Under the pieces are notes generated by a model. The model worked only from the letters and a program-made list of their open reading frames with translations. It ran no database searches and was not told where the DNA came from. A stretch of 21,827 nucleotides of DNA from assembly GCA_947623215.1 (NCBI GenBank), contig CANQGN010000007.1, positions 1-21,827 on the forward strand, in the 5' to 3' direction. Below are positions 7,640 through 14,802 of this stretch, in pieces. The translations under genes were made by a program, and so were the position numbers. How positions within the stretch are numbered: the stretch's first letter is position 1; every line of letters starts with the position of its first letter. Source of the stretch: an uncultured Clostridia bacterium (GTDB lineage: Bacteria; Bacillota; Clostridia; Oscillospirales; Acutalibacteraceae).

Positions 7640-7668
7640 TTGCATTTTTGCACAAAATGGCTTATCAT
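7640..7668 (+). promoter_or_regulatory. Promoter of the dCMP deaminase-metK gene cluster
   Basis: TTGCAT (7640-7645) and TATCAT (7663-7668) are separated by 17 bases, about 30 bases before the ATG at 7701. It is divergent from the csoR promoter, with about 65 AT-rich bases between them. Confidence 0.65.
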
Positions 7669-7700
7669 AGAGGCAGACCATACGAAAGGGAGCCGTTTGT

Positions 7701-8201
7701 ATGAGCACACCCGCTTTGCGTACCGACAAGAATAATTATTATTTAGACATTGCCGAAACGGTGTTAGAGCGCGGCACCTGCCTGCGCCGCAACTTTGGGG
7801 CGATTATTGTTCGCAACGACCAGATTATCGCCACCGGCTACACCGGCGCGCCGCGCGGGCGCAAAAACTGTTTGGACCTTGGCGTTTGCCAGCGCGAATC
7901 GCTGCAAATTCCCCGGGGGGAGCGGTATGAGCTTTGCCGCTCGGTTCATGCGGAGGCCAATGCTATCATCAGCGCCTCGCGCAACGATATGATAGGCAGC
8001 GTGCTCTACTTAGTGGGGCACGACCGCGCCACCGGCGAGCTGGTGCCAAACGCCAACTCCTGCGCCATGTGCAAACGGCTGATTATCAACGCCGGCATAG
8101 ACAAAGTGATTGTGCGCGAAACCCGCGACCGCTACCGGCAAATTCACGTGCGCGACTGGATTTTTAACGACGAATCGTTACAGGGCAAGCTGGGGTACTA
8201 A
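7701..8201 (+). CDS. dCMP deaminase-family protein
   Basis: This 166-residue zinc enzyme of the cytidine/deoxycytidylate deaminase superfamily probably converts dCMP to dUMP for thymidylate synthesis. The zinc site is visible as HAEAN (His83, catalytic Glu85) and SCAMCKR (Cys121, Cys124); the usual Pro before the first Cys is Ser here. The N-terminal segment with NFGAIIVRNDQIIATGYTGAPRG is typical of the ComEB/dCMP deaminase group. The ribosome site AAGGGAG precedes the ATG at 7701. It is first in a plus-strand cluster, and its stop codon runs into the ribosome site of the next gene, so the two are cotranscribed. ComEB was named for a competence locus, but no competence genes are nearby. Confidence 0.9.
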   Translation: MSTPALRTDKNNYYLDIAETVLERGTCLRRNFGAIIVRNDQIIATGYTGAPRGRKNCLDLGVCQRESLQIPRGERYELCRSVHAEANAIISASRNDMIGSVLYLVGHDRATGELVPNANSCAMCKRLIINAGIDKVIVRETRDRYRQIHVRDWIFNDESLQGKLGY

Positions 8202-8213
8202 GGAGGAATGGCC

Positions 8214-8624
8214 ATGCAACCACCAGAAAAGGACAGCCTGAGCGAAGAAGAACGGCTGCTGCAAGCCGCCGAAGAGGCCTACGCCCGGGCGGAGGCCGAG
8301 CAGCCCGCGCCGACAGAAGAACCGGCGGAATTGGCGGAAGCGGCGGCAGAACCCCCCCAACCGACCGACGAAGCCGAAGAAGTAGAAACAGAAACAGAAG
8401 CTGAAGCCGAACCTGCTGAAGTGGCAGAAGAAGCGGAGGCCGAGCAATCGCAAAAAGAGCACCCGCTCACCGGGCTGGTCATCGGCATTACGGCGGGGCT
8501 GGTGCTGGGGGCGGTGCTGGGCTACATCACCGGCTATTTTGGCCCCTGTTTAGTGCTCTGCGAGGTAGCGGGGCTGCTGGGCGGGCTTGCCGTAGACCAC
8601 CGGCGCGAGAGCAAAAGACCATAA
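8214..8624 (+). CDS. Small acidic membrane-anchored protein, unknown function
   Basis: I do not recognise this 136-residue protein. Residues 1-83 are highly acidic and low in complexity (runs of Glu, Ala, Pro), probably disordered. Residues 84-127 are a Gly-rich hydrophobic region with GxxxG spacing (ITAGLVLGAVLGYITGYFGP) that could form two short membrane helices, followed by a basic C-terminus. The tail resembles glycine-zipper membrane proteins in composition. An ATG at 8208 is only one base from AGGAGG, whereas the ATG at 8214 has a seven-base gap and is chosen. It sits between dCMP deaminase and metK in a tight cluster. Confidence 0.7.
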   Translation: MQPPEKDSLSEEERLLQAAEEAYARAEAEQPAPTEEPAELAEAAAEPPQPTDEAEEVETETEAEAEPAEVAEEAEAEQSQKEHPLTGLVIGITAGLVLGAVLGYITGYFGPCLVLCEVAGLLGGLAVDHRRESKRP

Positions 8625-8640
8625 GGAGAGACCCTAAGCA

Positions 8641-9819
8641 ATGAACGAATACCTCTTTACGTCCGAATCCGTAACCGAAGGCCACCCCGACAAGGTGTGC
8701 GATCAGGTTGCCGACGCGGTTTTAGACGCCATTTTAACCGACGACCCCAACGCCCGCGTGGCCTGCGAGTGCTTTTGCACCACCGGCAGCATGGTGGTGA
8801 TGGGCGAAATTTCTACCAAAAGCCAGGTGAACATTCCCGCCGTTGCCCGGGGCGTGATTTGCGACATCGGCTACGACCGGCCGGAGGCGGGGTTTGACGG
8901 TCACACCTGCGCCATTTTAACGGCCATAGACGAGCAGTCGCCCGACATTGCGCTGGGGGTCGACCGCTCGCTGGAGCAAAAAGACGGCGACGCCGACCCG
9001 CTGAACCTGCACGGCGCGGGAGATCAGGGCATGATGTTTGGCTACGCCTGCAACGAAACGCCCGAAAAAATGCCGCTGGCGCTTTCGCTTTCGCACGCGC
9101 TGGCGCGGCGACTCGCAGAAGTGCGCAAAACCGGCCAAATGCCCTGCCTGCGGCCGGACGGTAAAACCCAGGTAACGGTCGCCTACCAAAACGGCAAGCC
9201 GGTAGGCATCCATACCGTGGTGCTCTCGGCCCAGCACCAGCCGGATATTTCTCAGCCGGAGCTAGGCGAGCAGTTAATGCAGCAGGTGCTGCTGCCGGTG
9301 CTGCCCGCCGAACTGCTGAGCGAGCGCACCCGCTATTACATAAACCCCACCGGCCAGTTTGTGGTGGGCGGCCCCAGCGGCGACACCGGGCTGACCGGCC
9401 GCAAGATTATTGTAGATACCTACGGCGGCGCCGCCCGCCACGGCGGCGGCAGCTTTTCGGGCAAAGACCCCACCAAGGTAGACCGCACGGCGGCCTACGC
9501 CGCCCGCTGGGTGGCCAAAAACGTGGTGGCGGCGGGTCTGGCCGACCGGTGCGAGGTGCAGCTGGCCTACGCCATTGGGGTGGCTCACCCTGTTTCGGTA
9601 CTGGTAGAGACCTTTGGCACCGGCAAGGTAGCAGACGAGTCCTTAAGCCGCGCGGTAGCGGCCACCTTTGACTTACGGCCGGAAGCCATTATTCGCGCCT
9701 TTGACCTGCGCCGCCCCATTTACCGCCCGCTTGCGGCTTACGGCCACTTTGGCCGACCGGAGCTACAATTGCCGTGGGAGCAAACCAACCGCATAGACGA
9801 GCTGACTGCGGCGCTTTAA
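8641..9819 (+). CDS. metK: S-adenosylmethionine synthetase
   Basis: This 392-residue cytosolic enzyme makes S-adenosylmethionine from methionine and ATP. The family signatures are in order: VTEGHPDK (residues 11-18), the GAGDQGMMFGYA motif near residue 120, and the P-loop-like GGGSFSGKDPTKVDR near residue 265. Its length equals the bacterial family (about 385-395). GGAG lies about 11 bases before the ATG at 8641, a somewhat long spacing. No SAM riboswitch is recognisable in the short upstream gap, so expression seems to depend on the promoter at 7640. A hairpin follows the gene. Confidence 0.97.
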   Translation: MNEYLFTSESVTEGHPDKVCDQVADAVLDAILTDDPNARVACECFCTTGSMVVMGEISTKSQVNIPAVARGVICDIGYDRPEAGFDGHTCAILTAIDEQSPDIALGVDRSLEQKDGDADPLNLHGAGDQGMMFGYACNETPEKMPLALSLSHALARRLAEVRKTGQMPCLRPDGKTQVTVAYQNGKPVGIHTVVLSAQHQPDISQPELGEQLMQQVLLPVLPAELLSERTRYYINPTGQFVVGGPSGDTGLTGRKIIVDTYGGAARHGGGSFSGKDPTKVDRTAAYAARWVAKNVVAAGLADRCEVQLAYAIGVAHPVSVLVETFGTGKVADESLSRAVAATFDLRPEAIIRAFDLRRPIYRPLAAYGHFGRPELQLPWEQTNRIDELTAAL

Positions 9820-9836
9820 CAAAAACACGCTCAACT

Positions 9837-9868
9837 GGCGGAAAAGCAGGCGCTTTTCCGCCGGTTTT
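9837..9868 (+). terminator. Hairpin after metK, weak terminator or attenuator
   Basis: A perfect 11-bp stem, GGCGGAAAAGC (9837-9847) with its complement at 9852-9862, has a 4-base loop and is followed by GGTTTT. The T tract is short, so read-through into the MATE gene is plausible. Confidence 0.5.
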
Positions 9869-9879
9869 CGCCAAGAAAG

Positions 9880-9886
9880 AAGGGAG
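9880..9886 (+). promoter_or_regulatory. Ribosome binding site pointing to an ATT start
   Basis: AAGGGAG ends five bases before an in-frame ATT at 9892. The only conventional in-frame starts, GTG at 9943 and ATG at 9952, have no comparable site. Confidence 0.45.
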
Positions 9887-9891
9887 TCCCC

Positions 9892-11250
9892 ATTCCTCCG
9901 CGCGACGCTTCGCTGTTTGAAAGCCTGCCGCCCGCCAAGGCGGTGCGCACCATGGCGCTGCCTACCGTTATCAGCCAGCTCATTGTGCTGATATACAACA
10001 TGGCCGATACCTTTTTCATCGGCCGTGCCAATAACCCCTGCATGGTGGCGGCCGCCTCTCTTATTTTGCCGGTGTTTAACGTGGCGCTTTCGCTCTCCGG
10101 CCTTGCCGGCATCGGCGGCGGGGCGCTTATCTCGCGCCTGCTGGGCGAAAAACGCCCGCAGGAGGCTCGGCGGGTTTACAGCTTTTGCGTTTACCTTTGC
10201 GCGGCTGTTTCTGCCCTTTTCTCGCTTGCGGTGCTGCTCGCCATGCGGCCGCTGCTGCTCGCCCTCGGCGCGGGGGACGAAACCCTCGCCTACGCCCGGC
10301 AGTACGCCTTTTTTGTGCTGGTGTGCGGTTGTGTGCCCACCGTGCTTTCTAACACCCTTTCGGCCCTGCTGCGCAGCGTGGGAGAATCCGGCAAGGCGGG
10401 CTTTGGCATTGCCATGGGCGGGCTGCTGAACATTGCGCTCGACCCGCTGGTGATGTTTGTGCTGCTGCCGCCGGGGTACGAGATTGCCGGCGCCGGCTTC
10501 GCCACCTTTTGCTCGAACGTAGCCGCCTGCGCCTACTTTGCGGTGGCCATTCGCCGCAGCCGTCAGCCGGTGCTGCGGCTGCTGCCCCCCACCCGCCTGC
10601 CCGCCCGCCAAAGCGTGGCGGGGGTGTTTTCGGTGGGCATTCCCTCGGCCGTGGCCACGCTGTTGTTTGATTTAGATTATATCGTCATCGACCGGCTTAT
10701 GGCGGGCTACGGCCACGCGGCGCTGGCGGCGGTGGGCATTGTACTAAAGGCCGAGCGGCTGCCGCTGAACGTAGGCATTGGCATTTGCCAGGGCATGATG
10801 CCGCTGGTGGCCTACAGTTACGCCGCCGGGCAGCACAACCGTATGCGGGCGGTAAAAGGCTACGCCCTGCGGCTGGGGCTGGCGGTTGCGCTGGGCAGTG
10901 TGGCGCTTTACCAGCTGCTGGCGGGGGGTATTTTGCGGGTGTTTATTGCCGACCCCGCCACCGTGGCGCTGGGGGTGCCCTTTTTGCGGGTGCGATCGGT
11001 CGCCACGCCGCTTATGTTTTTAAGCTTTTTCCACGTTTACCTCTTCAACGCCTTCGGGCAAGGGCGGCAGGCCCTCTTTTTGGGGGTGGTGCGCTGGCTG
11101 GGCTTTAACATTCCCATGCTGTTTGCGCTGGAGGCGCTGTTTGGCAAAATGGGCATTGTGTGGGCGCAGTCGGCGGCCGACGCCCTCACCGTCGCCCTGT
11201 CGCTGGCGGTTTACGCCGCCTTCGCCCGCCGCGAGCTGGCGAAGCCGTGA
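9892..11250 (+). CDS. MATE-family multidrug/cation exporter
   Basis: This integral membrane protein has about twelve hydrophobic helices and the MATE signature near the N-terminus, ALPTVISQLIVLIYNMADTFF. The family exports drugs or metabolites in exchange for Na+ or H+; the substrate is not readable. From ATT at 9892 the product has 452 residues, the usual MATE length, and includes the segment SLFESLPPAKAVRTMALP that typically precedes the first helix. From GTG at 9943 the product has 435 residues and loses that segment. No ATG, GTG or TTG is in frame between the upstream ribosome site and 9943. I prefer 9892 but not strongly. It is the last gene of the plus-strand cluster. Confidence 0.87.
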   Translation: MPPRDASLFESLPPAKAVRTMALPTVISQLIVLIYNMADTFFIGRANNPCMVAAASLILPVFNVALSLSGLAGIGGGALISRLLGEKRPQEARRVYSFCVYLCAAVSALFSLAVLLAMRPLLLALGAGDETLAYARQYAFFVLVCGCVPTVLSNTLSALLRSVGESGKAGFGIAMGGLLNIALDPLVMFVLLPPGYEIAGAGFATFCSNVAACAYFAVAIRRSRQPVLRLLPPTRLPARQSVAGVFSVGIPSAVATLLFDLDYIVIDRLMAGYGHAALAAVGIVLKAERLPLNVGIGICQGMMPLVAYSYAAGQHNRMRAVKGYALRLGLAVALGSVALYQLLAGGILRVFIADPATVALGVPFLRVRSVATPLMFLSFFHVYLFNAFGQGRQALFLGVVRWLGFNIPMLFALEALFGKMGIVWAQSAADALTVALSLAVYAAFARRELAKP

Positions 11251-11259
11251 GATTTTAGC

Positions 11260-11334
11260 AAAAGAAAAAGAAAAAACGACCCCGAACCGGTTTTGCGGCA
11301 ATTGCAGGAATTGCAAAAATCCGGTTCGGGGTCG
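11260..11334 (-). terminator. Strong rho-independent terminator of the lipoprotein gene
   Basis: A perfect 14-bp stem (11277-11290 with 11321-11334), extended by an inner TTTTGC/GCAAAA pairing, is followed on the minus strand by a run of TTTTTT, TTTTT and TTTT blocks. It ends the minus-strand lipoprotein transcript and may also slow transcripts leaving the MATE gene. Confidence 0.85.
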
Positions 11335-11369
11335 CGGTTTGTGGGGACGAACGTGGTTTTACAATAGGA

Positions 11370-12341
11370 CTATTCGGTCACCACGTCTGTGCGCAGGGTG
11401 ACAGGTTCCACTTCTAAAAGCGGCAGAAGATTTTCGACTTCCGAGGCCATGGCACCCTCTGCAAAAGCCCAAAACATTTTGCCGTCTTTTTGATAAAGAA
11501 AGCCTACGTTTTGCGTATCTTCCACATACTCCACCACGTACCGAATACCGGCCAGCTCACGAATATCGTAGAATTCCTCGCCATTTTGCGCAGCCAATAT
11601 ACCATTTTTATACTCGTTTAGGAAAAATTGTTCTGAATCGCGCAGCTGGTTAATAGTTACACTACCAATTTTCTCTCCGGTGGCGGCGGAATTATAGGAA
11701 AACGTGTATTTGACCGATCCTTGGACTGTTTCAATTTTCACCAGCTGCATTTGCTTGGCATTCATCGCCTTGTGCGGCGCATAGTAGCGAACGGTTTGGC
11801 CGGTTTGCATGGCGGCAAGCACCGCCTGACGTGCTTCTTCGTGGTCGGTGCCGTTTATCAGCCATTGCCGAAAGTCCGCTTCGTTTTGAAAATTCGCATA
11901 ATCCGGCCCTTGCGGACAAACGTAAAAGCCGGGAATCGAGGAATCCGCCGCAGCAGAAGAAGCGGAAGCAGTTTGCGCTTTTGCGGTCGCCGGTTTTGTT
12001 GTGGCAGCCGTTGGTTTATCTGCTTTTTCCGCTTGCGCTTTTTGGGTGGTTGTTCCCGCCGGTTTGGCGGGGGCTTTGCTGCTGGCCGTTTTGCTGCTCG
12101 CCGCTTTTTCCGCTTCCGGTTGCTTTTCCGCTTTTACCGGTTCGGTCACTTCGGCGGGCTGAGAAGGCGCGGCAGGCTGCGATGCAGGAGTGGTAAGAGC
12201 AACCGGTTGGGCTGTTTGCTCACCCGAAGCCGAGGCGGCGGTTGGGGTAACGGTGGCAGGTTCCGCCGGTGCAGAGCAACTGACGAAAAGCAGGGGGCAA
12301 AGCAACAGCGCAAGGGCGCTTAAATACCAATTTCGTTTCAT
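11370..12341 (-). CDS. Secreted lipoprotein of unknown function
   Basis: This 323-residue protein starts MKRNWYLSALALLLC and has a type II signal peptide with lipobox LFVSC, so Cys22 should be lipidated and the protein anchored outside the membrane. Residues of about 25-135 are a low-complexity Ala/Thr/Pro/Lys spacer with repeated ASSKTASSKAP- and TTKPATAK-like units, probably a cell-wall spanning linker. The C-terminal part of about 185 residues (from IPGFYVCPQGPDY) looks globular with alternating strands and helices. I do not recognise its family and see no catalytic motif. The frame is open upstream, but ATG 12341 has GGAGTG at good spacing and begins the signal peptide. It has its own promoter and terminator, so it is monocistronic. 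Confidence 0.85.
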   Translation of the reverse strand: MKRNWYLSALALLLCPLLFVSCSAPAEPATVTPTAASASGEQTAQPVALTTPASQPAAPSQPAEVTEPVKAEKQPEAEKAASSKTASSKAPAKPAGTTTQKAQAEKADKPTAATTKPATAKAQTASASSAAADSSIPGFYVCPQGPDYANFQNEADFRQWLINGTDHEEARQAVLAAMQTGQTVRYYAPHKAMNAKQMQLVKIETVQGSVKYTFSYNSAATGEKIGSVTINQLRDSEQFFLNEYKNGILAAQNGEEFYDIRELAGIRYVVEYVEDTQNVGFLYQKDGKMFWAFAEGAMASEVENLLPLLEVEPVTLRTDVVTE

Positions 12342-12375
12342 TTGAATCCACTCCTTTTTTGTTTGGTACGCATTT

Positions 12376-12404
12376 AGTATAGCGCGACCCCCGGCGGCTG
12401 TCAA
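12376..12404 (-). promoter_or_regulatory. Sigma-A promoter of the lipoprotein gene
   Basis: On the minus strand TTGACA (12399-12404) and TATACT (12376-12381) are 17 bases apart. An inverted repeat GGCGGCT (12393-12399) with AGCCGCC (12414-12420) brackets the -35 and could be an operator. Confidence 0.85.
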
Positions 12405-12507
12405 CAAGTAAAAAGCCGCCCAACAATCTTTCTACTTATTAGACGCCGGAAAATCCAAAAACGCTCAGTAAAAATCCAAATTTTTTTCAAAAATTTTTTG
12501 AACACGC

Positions 12508-12547
12508 AAAACAGCCTTTGGCGCTCTACACGGCCAAAGGCTGTTTT
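12508..12547. terminator. Terminator at the end of the dehydrogenase-mtlD operon
   Basis: A perfect 15-bp inverted repeat AAAACAGCCTTTGGC (12508-12522) pairs with 12533-12547 around a 10-base loop, giving TTTT at the end of the stem on either strand. It lies about 20 bases past the out-of-frame mtlD stop. Confidence 0.8.
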
Positions 12548-12565
12548 GTACTTTAGAGAATCACT

Positions 12566-12703
12566 TTACCGCGCCAGCGCCAGCAGTTCGGGTACCGTCG
12601 CGCCCTTTTTAATGGCCGCATCGAACGCCAAAATGGTTTTACCGGCGTCACTGTCGGCGTCAATTTGGCAAATTTCCGCCAAAATGTCCGCCGCCGGTTT
12701 GCT
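12566..12703 (-). pseudogene. mtlD: Out-of-frame remnant of the mtlD C-terminus
   Basis: In a different minus-strand frame from mtlD, this stretch reads ADILAEICQIDADSDAGKTI and continues to LLALAR and a stop at 12566. That resembles the C-terminal helices of MtlD (E. coli: ALAQISGLDANS, recalled from memory). It has no start of its own and lies directly after the point where the main frame loses sense, so it is read as the displaced end of mtlD. Confidence 0.6.
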
Positions 12704-13688
12704 CGATATACTTCGGCAGCACGCCCTGCGACAGGCAAAGGTTCAGCGCCCCCAAAATGCGGTCGTTGGGGTTGAGCTTGCGGTTTAAGTCGTTGCCCAC
12801 CCGCTTTACGGTGTCGCCCAGCTGTTTATTGCCAAAGCGGTTCAGCAAATCCAGCACGTGATCGTTGAGCTCCCCATAGGGCACGCCGTGCTTGACCGAA
12901 AGCCCAATGGCCGACTGCTGCATGGCCCGCTGCACCAGCAGCTCTACCGTGGGGTCGGCAATGGCCTGCCAAATGTACTCTACCCCCATAAGGGAACCGA
13001 GATAGGCGCAAAAAGCGTGGCCCATGTTGTGAATAAAGAGCTTGCGCTCAATGTAAAACGCAAAAGGCGTAAAGGGCAGCATGTTTTGAATGGGGGGAAT
13101 TTCGCCCTTAAAGGCGGCTTTGTCTACCGGCAGCACGCCGTAGCTTTCTACGCACACCCGCAGGGGGTTGTCGCCCTTCATTTCGTCGGTCTGCACCGGC
13201 ACCATGCGGCCGATAGAAGCCTCTACAAAGCCCACTTTTTCGTCCAGCAGCTTCTTTTCTTCGTCGTTTAACAGCTTGGCCACTTCGCCCTTTAAGTAGG
13301 CGTCCGCCCCGATGAGATTTTCGCAGATGATGATGTTTAAGGGGGCTTTGGTGGGGTCTTGCCACCGCTTTTTCAGCCCGGCGGCTATGTTGCCGATGAT
13401 GAATTTCAGAATATTTACCCCCACGGCGGTAGCCATTACGTCCGCCTCGGCAATGGCCTCGGCCACGGCGCCGGTATCTTTGCCATCTACACAGCTTACG
13501 TTTTGCACCATGCTTTCTTCATACCGGTCGCCGTACAAAATGCGCACGGGGTACTGGTGCTGGCGGTTGAGCTGCTCGATGACCGGCTCGGCCACGTCTA
13601 CAAAGGCTACCTCGTAGCCCGACTGCGACAGCAGCTGGCCAATGAAGCCCCGGCCGATGTTACCGGCGCCATACATAACTGCTTTCAT
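12660..13688 (-). CDS. mtlD: Mannitol-1-phosphate 5-dehydrogenase with frameshifted 3' end
   Basis: The enzyme oxidises mannitol-1-phosphate to fructose-6-phosphate with NAD+. The 342-residue frame starts MKAVMYGAGNIGRGFIGQLL, a Rossmann NAD motif, and contains the polyol dehydrogenase features CENLIGADAYLKG and HNMGHAFCAYLG. Homology runs to LNPNDRILGALNLC and LPKYIE at about residue 329. The last 13 residues (QTGGGHFGGNLPN) are unlike the family, and the expected C-terminus continues in another frame to 12566. Compared with E. coli MtlD from memory (382 residues), about 25 residues around the break are also missing, which suggests a small out-of-frame deletion. The catalytic regions are intact, so activity may be reduced rather than lost. 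It is the last gene of the operon, 28 bases after lplA; no mannitol PTS genes are in the window. Confidence 0.85.
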   Translation of the reverse strand: MKAVMYGAGNIGRGFIGQLLSQSGYEVAFVDVAEPVIEQLNRQHQYPVRILYGDRYEESMVQNVSCVDGKDTGAVAEAIAEADVMATAVGVNILKFIIGNIAAGLKKRWQDPTKAPLNIIICENLIGADAYLKGEVAKLLNDEEKKLLDEKVGFVEASIGRMVPVQTDEMKGDNPLRVCVESYGVLPVDKAAFKGEIPPIQNMLPFTPFAFYIERKLFIHNMGHAFCAYLGSLMGVEYIWQAIADPTVELLVQRAMQQSAIGLSVKHGVPYGELNDHVLDLLNRFGNKQLGDTVKRVGNDLNRKLNPNDRILGALNLCLSQGVLPKYIEQTGGGHFGGNLPN

Positions 13689-13716
13689 GCAAGTTTCATC
13701 CTCTCTTCTTTTGCCA

Positions 13717-14694
13717 TTAAAACATGGCTTTTACAAATTCTTCCGGCGTAATACCGGCAAAATAATCCGAAAATTCCAATTGCTTGAACCGTTCTAAAAC
13801 CGCCTGCGGCGTATAGGCGGTTCCCACCATGGCTTCTTCAAATGCCGATACCTCGCGAATGCCAAAAAAGTCGCCGTGTACCGAGAAAGCCGCAATGCAA
13901 TTGGCCTGAATGTTCATGGAAACCGTAACCAAGCCGCTCGCAAAGAGGGTATCCTTTTGAAAGGCGTATTCTTTGGGGAAGCCGAAATTCCAGTCGTAGG
14001 TATGGTACTTTTCGCGGTACAACCGGTCGATTTTGCTTTCGTCCGCCGCCGTAAGGCGATAAAGCTCGTTGCCGGGCTTTGCCAGCACGGCTTTTAAAAT
14101 GCGCTGACGGAATTCTTCCATGGTCATGGGGGCGGGCAAATGCTCGGTAATATTGGTTACCCGGCTGCGCACCGACTGGATGCCCTTGCTTTGAATTTTT
14201 AAGGGGTTCACCCGCAGCGCTTCGGAGAGTTGGCTCACGTTTGCCGCAAACATGATACAGCCATGGTGCATCATGCGGCCGTGCCAAAGGGTTTGGGCGT
14301 TACCGGCGAATTTTTTGTCGTCAATGAGCAAATCGTTGCGGCCGCTCAGCTTCGCCGCAACCCCCATAGACTGCAAAACCTCTAATATGGGCTGGCAAAA
14401 AACGCCGTAGTTGCCGAATTTGTCTGCCGCCCCTTCTTCTATAAAGGTATAGTTCAAATTGCCCAAATCGTGAAACACCGCGCCGCCGCCGGTCAGCCGC
14501 CGCACCACGGCAAGGTGGTGCTCGTCCACATACTCCCGGTTAATTTCGGCCGCCGTGTTTTGGTTGCGCCCCACCACAATGCAGGGTTCGTTTTGCCAAA
14601 GCATAAAAAAGTCGCCGCTCATTTGCCGCAGCAGGTATTCCTCCGTGGCCAAATTGCGGTAAGGGTCGGTGGTAGCAAGGTCTACAACGCGCAT
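13717..14694 (-). CDS. lplA: Lipoate-protein ligase
   Basis: This protein of about 325 residues activates lipoate with ATP and attaches it to a lysine of lipoyl domains. Recognisable motifs are NLATEEYLL at the N-terminus, PCIVVGRNQNTAAEIN, RRLTGGGAVFHDLGNLNYTF (the lipoate/AMP pocket) and NDLLIDDKKFAGNAQ with the catalytic-type Lys, followed by a C-terminal accessory domain. The frame extends 30 codons upstream, but that part covers a hairpin; the ATG at 14694 with the GGGGGA site gives the family start (MRVVDL). It follows the E1 gene and precedes mtlD. The obvious target is the E2 lipoyl domain (Lys43) encoded in the same operon, which supports cotranscription. Confidence 0.93.
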   Translation of the reverse strand: MRVVDLATTDPYRNLATEEYLLRQMSGDFFMLWQNEPCIVVGRNQNTAAEINREYVDEHHLAVVRRLTGGGAVFHDLGNLNYTFIEEGAADKFGNYGVFCQPILEVLQSMGVAAKLSGRNDLLIDDKKFAGNAQTLWHGRMMHHGCIMFAANVSQLSEALRVNPLKIQSKGIQSVRSRVTNITEHLPAPMTMEEFRQRILKAVLAKPGNELYRLTAADESKIDRLYREKYHTYDWNFGFPKEYAFQKDTLFASGLVTVSMNIQANCIAAFSVHGDFFGIREVSAFEEAMVGTAYTPQAVLERFKQLEFSDYFAGITPEEFVKAMF

Positions 14695-14729
14695 AAGGAT
14701 TCCCCCTTCAGCCGTTGCCTTAAAGGAAG

Positions 14730-14771
14730 GGGGCTGCTTCACCGACGGTTCAACAGCGATGAAACAGCCCC
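14730..14771 (-). terminator. Hairpin between E1 and lplA
   Basis: A 12-bp stem with one G-U pair joins 14760-14771 and 14730-14741 (GGGGCTGTTTCA with TGAAGCAGCCCC on the minus strand). The following sequence is TTCCTTT, a poor T tract, so this is more likely an attenuator or mRNA-stabilising structure than a full stop. Confidence 0.5.
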
Positions 14772-14802
14772 GGCATTCAATCAAAATACGGTCTACAAAC
14801 CA

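Noticed and set aside
7198..7710. N-terminal extension of CopA by 171 codons
   Set aside because: The extension overlaps csoR and its promoter in another frame and is Arg/Gly-rich; the heavy-metal domain starts at the ATG at 7197.
8625..8640. SAM riboswitch before metK
   Set aside because: The gap to the preceding gene is only 16 bases, far too short for any SAM riboswitch class.
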